Positions 1 through 7,018 of a stretch of 64,000 nucleotides of DNA are shown piece by piece. Position 1 is the stretch's first letter. Each line of letters starts with the position of its first letter. The DNA comes from Hyalangium versicolor. Lineage in GTDB: Bacteria > Myxococcota > Myxococcia > Myxococcales > Myxococcaceae. Position numbers and translations under genes: made by a program. Under the pieces are notes generated by a model, which made no database searches, was not told where the DNA came from, and saw nothing but the letters and a program-made list of their open reading frames with translations. The stretch is from assembly GCF_020103695.1 (NCBI RefSeq), contig NZ_JAHXBF010000012.1, positions 353,877 to 417,876 on the forward strand, written 5' to 3'.

Positions 1-542
1 GTGAAGGGCCGCATGAAGCGCAGGAACAACCGCTGCGCGAAGGTCAGCAAAAAGATGAGGTACACGCCGCCCGCGATCAGGTCCGCCGCGTTGAGCAGCA
101 CGAACGTCTCGCTGCGAGCCTCCAGCACGCGCCCGATGGCCGCCATGTTGGCCGTGCCCCCCACGTACACGCCCACGAGCATGCCGGCGATCTTCCACCA
201 CTCGTCCGTCTGCCCCCGGAAGAACCAGCCCACCAGGCCGGCGGAGAACACCGCGGCGAAGCATGCCAGCACGAAGGAGATCAGCAGCGAGCGCGCCAGC
301 CTTGGCCACTGCCTCACATCCGAGGAGAAGAGCAGCAAGGGGATGGCCAGGGGCACGGCGGCCTCGCTCACGCGCATGGACGCAGCCTCGGACAACCGCA
401 CTCCCGGCAGGTTCGCCACGAGGATGCCCGCCACGTAGCAGAGCGTCACCGGGCCGAAAAACTTCGCCGCGCGATAGCGCTCGCCCGCCCAGAGGGCCAC
501 TGCCGGAAAGAGGAGGCACCCCAGCACCTGAAGGACTGTCAT
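1..542 (-). CDS. DUF819-family integral membrane protein (partial, C-terminus beyond window)
   Basis: The visible 180 codons start at an ATG 15 bp after the stop of the upstream PLP-enzyme gene, so the two are probably co-transcribed. The protein is almost entirely hydrophobic, with about five membrane segments, and contains a GGTANMAAIG segment around residues 129-138 that I associate with DUF819 (YjcL-like) membrane proteins. Residues near the edge (LINAADLI-like and a following hydrophobic helix) continue the family pattern. The family's transport substrate is not established, so I assign none. The C-terminal half lies outside the window. Confidence 0.75.
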   Translation of the reverse strand, partial: MTVLQVLGCLLFPAVALWAGERYRAAKFFGPVTLCYVAGILVANLPGVRLSEAASMRVSEAAVPLAIPLLLFSSDVRQWPRLARSLLISFVLACFAAVFSAGLVGWFFRGQTDEWWKIAGMLVGVYVGGTANMAAIGRVLEARSETFVLLNAADLIAGGVYLIFLLTFAQRLFLRFMRPF

Positions 543-557
543 CGGCACGCTCCCCGC

Positions 558-1877
558 TCAGCCGCGGTCGAACATCCCGTCAAGGAAGTCCATCAGGAAG
601 CCGTCCACCTGCTTGCGATCAGGGATGGCGCCAACCATGCCGTACATCGCCGCGCTACCCTCGGGCGCTGGCTCTCCGGCCGCAAGCCGAGAGGACAGCT
701 CTCGCAAATCCTTGAGCAGCGTGTCCGCGATGCGCTCGTGCGCAGGAGTGATCATGCAGTGCAGGGCAGGAGGGTTCTGCTGCCGGTCCAACTTCCACCC
801 ACAGGCCTCCATCGCGTCCGCCAATTCGTACACGTTGAGCGAGTCCGAGGCGAATGCGAAGACACCCACGTGCGGCTTGCCGAGCACCCGCAGGCCCGGG
901 ATGGCGTTGATGCCGGCGATCAGCTTGTCCGTCGTCGCGAGGACACGCCGCGCGTGATCCAGATAGCCCTCTTCCCCCAGGTAGTGCATCACCGCCCAGG
1001 CTGCGGCGATGGCGCCGCCGGGCCGCGTGCCCGTCATGGAGGGCGAGACATACAACCCTCCCGGCCACTCCGAGTAGGTGTAGAACTGGTGCCGCCGCAG
1101 CTCGCGGTTGCGGTGCAGCACCAACGATGCACCCTTCGCCGCGTAGCCATATTTGTGCAGATCCGCGGAGATCGTCGTCACGCCCGGCACCGAGAAGTCG
1201 AACGGCGGAATGTCCCGGCCGAGCTTCTTCGCGAACGGGAGGAAGAAGCCTCCCAGGCACGCGTCCACGTGGCACAGCAGGCCGCGCGACTGCGCCAGCG
1301 CCGCGAGCTCGACGATCGGATCCATCACCCCATGCGGATACGGAGGCGCGCTCCCTACGAGCATGGCCGTGTTGGGGGTGATGAGCCGCTCCACGTCCTG
1401 GAGATCCACCCGAAGGTCCGGCCCCGTGGCCGCGTGCCGGATCTCGATGTCGAAGTAGTGCGCAGCCTTCTCGAAGGCCGGGTGCACCGACAGGGGAGCG
1501 ATGATCTCCGGGCGGGCAATGCCCTTCTCGTTGCGGGCCCACTCGCGCGCCGTCTTCACCGCCATCATGATGCTCTCGGTGCCGCCCGTGGTCATCGTGC
1601 CAACCACGTCGTCATCGCCGTGGAAGAGCCCCGCGGCCATGGACACCACCTCGGACTCCATGCGGCGCAGCGAGGGAAAGGCCATCGGCGACAGGCCATT
1701 CTCCGCCATGAACTCGCCGTAGGCTTCCTTCAGCAGACGGGAGTGCTCGTCGTCCACGTAATAGACAAGGCTGAACGTGCGGCCATCCTTCCACCGCGCG
1801 TCCTCGGTGCGCAGCTCACGCAACTCCTTGAGCACGTCATCCTTCGAGCGCTTCGACTTGGGCAACGACTTCGGCAT
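558..1877 (-). CDS. PLP-dependent decarboxylase/lyase, sphingosine-1-phosphate-lyase-like
   Basis: A 439-residue fold-type I PLP enzyme of the group II decarboxylase/sphingosine-phosphate lyase group. Visible marks are TTGGTESIMMAVK (cofactor phosphate region), HVDACLGGFFLPF, and SADLHKYGYAAKG, whose lysine should form the internal aldimine, followed by YTYSEWPGGLYVSPSMTGTRPGG, which is typical of S1P lyases. S1P lyases cleave phosphorylated long-chain bases to an aldehyde and phosphoethanolamine. I chose the ATG at MPKSLPKSK because the N-terminal extension upstream reads as low-complexity non-coding sequence and GAGGA precedes this ATG. Unlike the eukaryotic enzyme it has no N-terminal membrane helix. 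A glutamate or tyrosine decarboxylase-like substrate cannot be excluded. Confidence 0.85.
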   Translation of the reverse strand: MPKSLPKSKRSKDDVLKELRELRTEDARWKDGRTFSLVYYVDDEHSRLLKEAYGEFMAENGLSPMAFPSLRRMESEVVSMAAGLFHGDDDVVGTMTTGGTESIMMAVKTAREWARNEKGIARPEIIAPLSVHPAFEKAAHYFDIEIRHAATGPDLRVDLQDVERLITPNTAMLVGSAPPYPHGVMDPIVELAALAQSRGLLCHVDACLGGFFLPFAKKLGRDIPPFDFSVPGVTTISADLHKYGYAAKGASLVLHRNRELRRHQFYTYSEWPGGLYVSPSMTGTRPGGAIAAAWAVMHYLGEEGYLDHARRVLATTDKLIAGINAIPGLRVLGKPHVGVFAFASDSLNVYELADAMEACGWKLDRQQNPPALHCMITPAHERIADTLLKDLRELSSRLAAGEPAPEGSAAMYGMVGAIPDRKQVDGFLMDFLDGMFDRG

Positions 1878-1921
1878 CCAATCCTCCCGCACGGCCAGAC
1901 CCGCGTGAGAGCCGAATACCA

Positions 1922-2041
1922 TCAGCGCTCTGGGGGCACGTATCCCCTTTTCGCGTCTTCCGTCTCGGGGTTTCCCCTCATGAATTCCGTCAGGGTATCG
2001 ACCACCTCCCGCAGGAACTCCTCCGGCACGGATGCCCTCAT
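1922..2041 (-). CDS. possible small protein (39 aa), unknown function
   Basis: A short reading frame beginning MRASVPEEFLREVVDTLTEF, with a GGAG sequence about 8 bases before the ATG, lying 44 bp upstream of the S1P-lyase-like gene on the same strand. It is acidic and predicted mostly helical, with no recognisable family. It could be a real leader or small partner protein, or chance translation in GC-rich DNA; only comparison with related genomes would tell. Confidence 0.3.
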   Translation of the reverse strand: MRASVPEEFLREVVDTLTEFMRGNPETEDAKRGYVPPER

Positions 2042-2133
2042 CCAGACTCCACCGGTGGTGTCTTCTTGACCCTCCCCTGGTGTATCCCCCTCGGGGAAGG
2101 GCGCGGGGAACAGGGATTCCTTCACGGGCGGGC

Positions 2134-2409
2134 TCACGGCTCGCACACCGTGGCGTGAGCACTCTTCACGCGCGCGGTGTTCCTTGTGGAGGCAGGAAGC
2201 AAAACCTGGCCCTGGCGCTTCGCTCGAGAGGAGGCCGGCCGCCTCACAGGCTTGCCTGTACTGGAGACCTCGACTCCTCGAGAGCCGGCAGCCCATTGGT
2301 GCCTGCGACGCAGCGCGCGAATGATGAGCCCCGCCACCACGGTCGCGCCCAGGCTGATCAACAGCACGGGCGGCGGCCGGGAGCCGGGGACGCTACGGGG
2401 AACAGCCAT
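2134..2409 (-). CDS. small membrane protein of unknown function
   Basis: A 91-residue protein whose ATG is preceded by a clear GGAGG-type ribosome binding site. Residues about 13-32 (PVLLISLGATVVAGLIIRAL) form one hydrophobic helix followed by RRR, which predicts an N-out/C-in single-pass inner-membrane protein. The remainder is basic, hydrophilic and probably disordered. It lies head-to-head with the PilZ gene across a 195-bp intergenic region. I recognise no family. Confidence 0.5.
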   Translation of the reverse strand: MAVPRSVPGSRPPPVLLISLGATVVAGLIIRALRRRHQWAAGSRGVEVSSTGKPVRRPASSRAKRQGQVLLPASTRNTARVKSAHATVCEP

Positions 2410-2520
2410 GAGGAGCCTCCAACAACAGGGGGGGACTCCCGCTCCCCTGCACCGGCGATGCCTGAAGCTGCCTCCAGGAAAATCGCGGTTCTACGGCTTT
2501 GAAAACCGGAAAGCGCCCTG

Positions 2521-2590
2521 AAATGGGGCCCCAGAATCGAGCATGCTTCGAATTGGGGCACCCGGGAGGTGCACTCGCCCCGAAGTGGGG
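2521..2590 (+). repeat. three spaced GAANTGGGGC direct repeats in the divergent promoter
   Basis: Copies AAATGGGGC (2521), AATTGGGGC (2551) and AAGTGGGGC (2583) are spaced 30 and 32 bp apart, which is about three helical turns. The bases before each copy are TG, CG and CG, giving a consensus of roughly NGAANTGGGGC. They lie just upstream of the PilZ start codon and about 110-180 bp upstream of the divergent small membrane protein, so they could be phased sites for one regulator. Confidence 0.45.
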
Positions 2591-2604
2591 CATACCATCA
2601 CACC

Positions 2605-3093
2605 ATGAGCGTGAATGGATGGCTCCAGGAGTTCCGGGCGCTCCACAAGCGGGCCCGGCAGAAGCAGCTCGGCGATGACGAGAAGCAGCTCTATCTCCAA
2701 GCGCGCGAGCAGTTCGCGCGCGCGCTGACCGCGGCCCAGGGCATGACGCTGAAGCCGGGGGAGATGGCGCGCCAGACGTTCCGCGTCGCGCAGGCGATGC
2801 AAATCGAACTCAGCCTCAACGCGGGCATCATGCGAGCGATGACGCTGGATGTCTCCAAGGGAGGCTTCTCGGTGGTGCTCGGCAAGCCCCCGGGCGAGAA
2901 CGAGATGGTCGGCTTCACGCTGAGGATGCCGGATGGGATGGACCCCATCATCGGCCGGGCCAAGCTGGTGGCCTCCAAGAAGCAGATCGGCAACTACCGC
3001 CTCTCCTTCGCCTTCCAGGGCATGTCGGACTACGACCAGGAGCGGCTGGAGACGGTGCTGTTCGACGCGGCCCTCGCCCGCATCCCGGGCTGA
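2605..3093 (+). CDS. PilZ domain protein (candidate cyclic-di-GMP receptor)
   Basis: A 162-residue protein starting at MSVNGWLQEF. An N-terminal helical part of about 65 residues (KRARQKQLGDDEKQLYLQAR) is followed by a PilZ-like beta barrel: MTLDVSKGGFSVVLG matches the DxSxxG half of the PilZ ligand motif, and GRAKLVASKK plus YRLSFAFQGM supply the later strands. The usual RxxxR motif is not clear: the segment before the barrel reads ARQTFRVAQAM, with basic residues spaced differently, so nucleotide binding is uncertain. Proteins of this layout are common in myxobacteria and usually tied to motility or polysaccharide control; that role is inference. Confidence 0.8.
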   Translation: MSVNGWLQEFRALHKRARQKQLGDDEKQLYLQAREQFARALTAAQGMTLKPGEMARQTFRVAQAMQIELSLNAGIMRAMTLDVSKGGFSVVLGKPPGENEMVGFTLRMPDGMDPIIGRAKLVASKKQIGNYRLSFAFQGMSDYDQERLETVLFDAALARIPG

Positions 3094-3194
3094 GCCACGA
3101 GCCTGCTGGGGCTGGTGAACCGGCGCTCGTCAGGAACGAGGGGGCGAGCGCGTGGCTGTTCCTGCGCCTGGCAGTTGAGGCCTTACAAGCTCTC

Positions 3195-3283
3195 CGGTTT
3201 CGCTGGTTCGAATCCAGCTCCCTCCGCTTCATGGAGGGATGGCCGAGCGGTCAAAGGCATCAGACTTCAACTCTGACAAATCG
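3195..3283 (+). tRNA. circularly permuted serine-type tRNA, anticodon UCA (3' half precedes 5' half), or a tRNA remnant
   Basis: The 3' half comes first: variable-arm strand CGGTTT (3195-3200), T arm GCTGG-TTCGAAT-CCAGC (3202-3218), acceptor TCCCTCC (3219-3225) and discriminator G (3226). After a 6-base linker CTTCAT comes the 5' half: acceptor GGAGGGA (3233-3239), D stem GCC/GGC (3242-3244, 3256-3258), anticodon stem-loop TCAGA-CTTCAAC-TCTGA (3260-3276, anticodon TCA at 3267-3269) and variable-arm strand AAATCG (3278-3283). Acceptor strands pair 7/7. AAATCG pairs with CGGTTT over 6 bp with one G-U. G73, the long variable arm and the 3-bp D stem are serine-type. The 3' end lacks encoded CCA. 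No intact copy is adjacent. Confidence 0.55.
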
Positions 3284-3445
3284 ACACCACGGCTTCATCA
3301 CTCGGGCGCACCTTTTCCCTTCCTTCCGGCTCGCTGAGGCTCGCGGCGCCGCCTGCTCCAGGCGGGCACCCCGCCTCGCGCTCGTGACACGAAATGGTCG
3401 CGGCTGTTCTCCCGCCGCGCCACCTTCGGTATAGGTCAGGGCGCC

Positions 3446-4207
3446 ATGCCGATGATCGCGTTCTCCACCATCAAGGGCGGAGTCGGGAAGACCACCCTCT
3501 GTGTCCATGTCGCCGCCGCCCTGGCCGATGCGGGCCATCGGGTGCTGTTGATGGATCTCGACCCGCAGGCCCATGCCTCACTCGTGCTGGGACTGGATCC
3601 CGCGGATGCGCCGTGTGTGGCGGACACGTTCGGCCCCCGGCCTCGCCACCGGATGGATGAGGTGGTGGTGGCCTCGCCCAAGCGCCCCAACCTCTTCATT
3701 GCCCGCGCCCAGCCGCGCATGGCGGCCATGGAGCGAGAGCTCTTCCAGTGGGGGCACCGCCTGCAGGCCGTCCCCCGGGCGCTCAAGACGCTGAGCTGGA
3801 CGCCGGACGTCATCATCGCCGACACGCCGCCGAACCTGGGCGCCTTCACCGAGGCCGTGCTCCACCACGCCGATCTGGTCGTCGCCCCTGTGCCCACGGG
3901 TGCCTTCGCCCTGCAGGGCCTGGGAGAGATCGAAACCGCCTGGAAGGATGCTCGCGAGGAGGGCGGAGCGCTGGTGGCCGTGGTCAACCTCTGGGATCGC
4001 CGGACCACCGCCACCAACGATGCGATGGATGCCGCGCTCAAGGAGTCCACTGTTCCCGTGCTGCGCGCGCGCATCCCCCGCTCGGAGGCCATCAACCAGG
4101 CCGGACTGGGTTACGAGGTGGTGTTCGATACCAGTCCAAGCGCACCCGGTGTGGAGGAGCTGCGCGAGCTGGCGAAGGAGCTTGGCCGCCGTGTCGGGCT
4201 GCGCTGA
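3446..4207 (+). CDS. ParA/MinD-type ATPase, orphan
   Basis: 253 residues. The N-terminus has a deviant Walker A motif KGGVGKTT (residues 10-17) with the signature lysine, then MDLDPQ (A' motif) and DVIIADTPPNLG (Walker B region), so this is a ParA-family P-loop ATPase. There is no N-terminal HTH, which is the short ParA form, and no parB or membrane-targeting partner gene lies nearby. Orphan ParAs in myxobacteria often position protein clusters rather than DNA, but nothing here shows the cargo. It follows the tRNA-like region by about 160 bp and is separated from the downstream lipid operon by 185 bp. Confidence 0.85.
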   Translation: MPMIAFSTIKGGVGKTTLCVHVAAALADAGHRVLLMDLDPQAHASLVLGLDPADAPCVADTFGPRPRHRMDEVVVASPKRPNLFIARAQPRMAAMERELFQWGHRLQAVPRALKTLSWTPDVIIADTPPNLGAFTEAVLHHADLVVAPVPTGAFALQGLGEIETAWKDAREEGGALVAVVNLWDRRTTATNDAMDAALKESTVPVLRARIPRSEAINQAGLGYEVVFDTSPSAPGVEELRELAKELGRRVGLR

Positions 4208-4315
4208 GTCCAAAGCGCCCCGCTCGCATGGGTAGCACGCAGGGAGCCAAGCACCCCGGCCGGAAAATCCCACGCCGTCACATCCGCTGAACAGGCCCTT
4301 CTATCGCGGCGAGAA

Positions 4316-4338
4316 CTCCGCCGATGTATTTGGCGGAG
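4316..4338. promoter_or_regulatory. inverted repeat upstream of the lipid-type operon
   Basis: CTCCGCC and GGCGGAG form perfect 7-bp arms around a 9-base AT-richer centre (GATGTATTT). It lies about 55 bp before the first ATG of the six-gene operon. The shape suits a dimeric repressor operator; a terminator for the ParA gene is less likely because no T-run follows. CTATC and GATAG flank it loosely on the outside. Confidence 0.35.
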
Positions 4339-4392
4339 ATAGCGGGTGGGGACTCACGGGAGCCGTGTGCCCTCGCCAGGGAGCGTGGCCCC

Positions 4393-5448
4393 ATGATGCA
4401 AGCCCAATCCTCCGCCCCGCCTGGCTATACCGAGAGCGTCGTGCCGTTCCGCGCGGGGGACGGCCGAGCACTCAACCTGCACCACATCCGTGGACCGCGA
4501 GAACCCACTCAAGGGCCCGTGGTGCTCATCCACGGCGCGGGCGTGCGCGCCGACATCTTCCGCGCTCCCGTGAAGCAGACACTCGTCGATGCGCTGCTGG
4601 CAGCGGGCTACGACGTGTGGCTGGAGAATTGGCGCGCGAGTATCGACGTGGAGCCCAGCGAGTGGACGCTCGATCAAGCGGCCGTCCACGATCACCCGAA
4701 GGCCATCCAGACGATCGTCCGGGAGACTGGCCGGGACGAGGTGAAGGCTGTCATCCACTGCCAGGGCTCGACGAGCTTCATGCTGTCGGCCATGGCGGGG
4801 CTCGTCCCCCAGGTGAAGCTGATCATCAGCAACGCCGTCTCGCTGCACCCGGTGGTGCCGCGCAGCGCCCGGCTGAAGGCCCGCTACGCCGTGCCCGTGG
4901 TGTCACGGCTCACGCACTACCTGGATCCGCAGTGGGGCCTGCACGCGGAGGGCTTCACGCCCCGGGTCATCACCCTGCTGGTGAAGGCGACCCACCACGA
5001 GTGTGACAACACCGTGTGCCGGCTGGCGAGCTTCACCTATGGCACGGGGTTCCCGACGCTCTGGCGCCACGAGAACCTCAACCCCGAGACGCACGAGTGG
5101 CTGAAGCACGAGTTCGCCAAGGTGCCTCTCACCTTCTTCCAACAGATGGCCGAGTGCCTGCGCGCCGGGCACCTGGTGCCGGTGGAGGGCTACCGCGAGC
5201 TGCCCGAGGACGTGGCCGAGCGCCCACCCGAGACAGACGCCCGGTTCGTCTTCCTCGCCGGAGCGCTGAACCAGTGCTTCCTGCCCGAGAGCCAGCGGCG
5301 CACCTATGAGCGATTCTCGAAATACCGGCCCGGCTACCACGCACTGCATGTGATTCCGGACTACGGGCACCTGGATGTCTTCATGGGCCAGGACGCGGCC
5401 CGAGATGTGTTCCCCCTGATCCTCGCCGAGCTGGGCAAGCCGGTGTGA
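4393..5448 (+). CDS. alpha/beta-fold hydrolase with Cys in the nucleophile position
   Basis: 351 residues, started at MMQAQ after GGGAG. HGAG (47-50) is the oxyanion-hole segment. The nucleophile elbow reads IHCQGST (121-127) where lipases of this shape have GHSQGTT, so Cys123 replaces Ser. The acid position reads AGALNQCFLPES, with Asn293 where Asp is usual, and YGHLDVFMG gives His326, matching the HLDFIWG motif of acid lipases. This combination resembles hydrolase domains associated with cholesterol-oxidase-like proteins. It is the first gene of a six-gene operon and its TGA overlaps the GTG of the next gene. Substrate is probably a lipid ester or thioester, by inference. Confidence 0.8.
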   Translation: MMQAQSSAPPGYTESVVPFRAGDGRALNLHHIRGPREPTQGPVVLIHGAGVRADIFRAPVKQTLVDALLAAGYDVWLENWRASIDVEPSEWTLDQAAVHDHPKAIQTIVRETGRDEVKAVIHCQGSTSFMLSAMAGLVPQVKLIISNAVSLHPVVPRSARLKARYAVPVVSRLTHYLDPQWGLHAEGFTPRVITLLVKATHHECDNTVCRLASFTYGTGFPTLWRHENLNPETHEWLKHEFAKVPLTFFQQMAECLRAGHLVPVEGYRELPEDVAERPPETDARFVFLAGALNQCFLPESQRRTYERFSKYRPGYHALHVIPDYGHLDVFMGQDAARDVFPLILAELGKPV

Positions 5449-6470
5449 CGGAGACCGCCATGTGGATGATGCCGAGGCGAATCAAGCAGCAGACCGGACG
5501 CTTCTCGAAGGTGGACGGCATTCCCTATGAGCTGCCCATCAACTCGCGCTCCTCTCCGGCGTTGATGGCGGCCTTCACCCTGGATGTTCGAAAAGCCGCG
5601 CAATTGCTGCCCGGCAATGAGGTGCACCCGCTGCGGCTCTGGGGCAACAAGGGCGCACTGCTCGTCACCGTCATTGACTACCGGGACACGGACATCGGTC
5701 CCTATATCGAGTTCAGCGTGGCCATCGCCTGTACGCACGGCCGCAAGCCCGCGCCTCCCGTGCTGCCCCTGCTCTTCCAGAAGCACTATGGGCTGGGCCA
5801 ATACGTGGTGGATCTGCCGGTGAGCTCGGAGATCTCCGTAAAGGGTGGCAAGGGCATCTGGGGCATGCCCAAGCACCAGGCGAACCTGGACTTCCGCATC
5901 GGCGAGCGCACCATCAGCAGCCAGTACGACCAGGATGGGAAGCTCGCGGTGCGCATCGAGATCGACCGGCCTGGGAAGGCCTGGCTCCCCTTGCGTGCCA
6001 GTGGCGCCAACTACTGTCAGTTCCGCGGCATGCTGATGAAGTCCTTCATCTACTTCCGCGGCAAGTTCGCCTTCTGTCTCGGAAAGAAGGCCTCGGCCCG
6101 ACTCACCCTCGGAGATCATCCGCGCGTGCAGCCGCTCAAGCAGTTGGGCCTCGCCTCCAAGCCCTTCTTCGTGGGCTTCTTCCCCCAGTCGAGCGGCGTG
6201 CTGGACGACCACTTCGAGGCCTGGTTCCTCAGCCATCCTCAGCTCCCCGAGAGCCAACCAGAGGGACTCGAGAGCGTGGTAGGGCTCGGCCTGAGTCAGA
6301 AGTGGCTGGCGCCTCCGAGTGCCGAGGACCGGCAGCCCACCGTCGCGCCCCTGCTTCCCTCGGCGATGGGCGCGCTGGAGCAGGTGGACGCGCTGGAGGA
6401 GCGAGAGTCCTCCGAGCAGCGCCGGGTCGACGCCCCCGCGGATGACGCCAGCCAGGGAGCCCACCCATGA
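5445..6470 (+). CDS. acetoacetate decarboxylase-superfamily protein
   Basis: 341 residues from a GTG that overlaps the upstream stop; an in-frame ATG lies five codons later and could be the true start. The core GIWGMPKHQANLDF has the G-x-P-K signature of the acetoacetate decarboxylase fold, with the lysine at the place of the Schiff-base residue. SSPALMAAFTLDVRKAAQLLPG and FSVAIACTHG are other typical strands. The C-terminal 60 residues are a disordered, proline/glutamate-rich tail. Members near GMC oxidoreductases have no proven substrate, so the role in lipid breakdown is inferred from context. Its last codons overlap the next ATG. Confidence 0.75.
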   Translation: MTETAMWMMPRRIKQQTGRFSKVDGIPYELPINSRSSPALMAAFTLDVRKAAQLLPGNEVHPLRLWGNKGALLVTVIDYRDTDIGPYIEFSVAIACTHGRKPAPPVLPLLFQKHYGLGQYVVDLPVSSEISVKGGKGIWGMPKHQANLDFRIGERTISSQYDQDGKLAVRIEIDRPGKAWLPLRASGANYCQFRGMLMKSFIYFRGKFAFCLGKKASARLTLGDHPRVQPLKQLGLASKPFFVGFFPQSSGVLDDHFEAWFLSHPQLPESQPEGLESVVGLGLSQKWLAPPSAEDRQPTVAPLLPSAMGALEQVDALEERESSEQRRVDAPADDASQGAHP

Positions 6471-7018
6471 GGCGCACGCTCCTGCACACGCTCAACGCGT
6501 GTCTGCTGTTCCTCTGTACCTCCATGTATCTGGGGACGGGCTGGTCGTTGGTGCTGTTCTCGTTCCCCATCGCGCCCCAGCTCACGGTGGACAACTACTA
6601 TCTCCAGTTCGTCCCTCAGGTGACCGCTGCCACCCGGTTCTTCACCTGGATGACGCTGGTGATGCTGGTGTCCGCGGTGGTGCTGTTCCTCTTCGAGCGC
6701 AAGAGCCCCCTGCGCTGGTATCCCATCGCCATCTTCCTCGCCGTGGTGGCCGCCACGCTGCTCACCCGGTTCCTCATCTTCCGGTACAACGCGGAGATGG
6801 CCTCGGGCATCCGCGATCCCGAGCGCCTCCGCGAAGTGCTCTCCGCGTGGATGACGACCAACCGCATCCGCGTGGGGCTGTGGACCGTCCAATGGCTCGC
6901 GATGATGGGCTACTTCGCCCACAAGGTGCTGCGAGCCGGACAGCCCGTGCGCACCCAGACCTCGGCGCCGACGCGTGAGGTGTCAAGCCTCCGTCCGTGG
7001 AAGGAGGCTCGCTCATGA
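6467..7018 (+). CDS. four-helix membrane protein, DUF1772-like
   Basis: 183 residues with about four hydrophobic helices: near residues 7-30 (LNACLLFLCTSMYLGTG), 58-76, 86-106 and 136-152. The spacing, the central NRIRVGLW segment and the length fit DUF1772 (anthrone-oxygenase-like) membrane proteins, a weak match by eye. ATGA overlaps couple it to both neighbours. In this setting it is likely an inner-membrane component or partner of the patatin and GMC proteins. Confidence 0.65.
   Translation: MRRTLLHTLNACLLFLCTSMYLGTGWSLVLFSFPIAPQLTVDNYYLQFVPQVTAATRFFTWMTLVMLVSAVVLFLFERKSPLRWYPIAIFLAVVAATLLTRFLIFRYNAEMASGIRDPERLREVLSAWMTTNRIRVGLWTVQWLAMMGYFAHKVLRAGQPVRTQTSAPTREVSSLRPWKEARS

Noticed and set aside
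738..2069. Long plus-strand open frame opposite the S1P-lyase-like gene
   Set aside because: It is an Arg/His-rich antisense shadow; the minus-strand frame has all the enzyme motifs.
3227..3232. Idea that the tRNA-like site marks an integrated element
   Set aside because: No integrase, direct-repeat attachment sites or foreign-looking gene block flank it; the reversed half order is not what integration into a tRNA leaves.
3231..3434. Open frame MEGWPSGQRHQ...
   Set aside because: It reads through the 5' half of the tRNA-like sequence and has no ribosome binding site, so it is not a gene.
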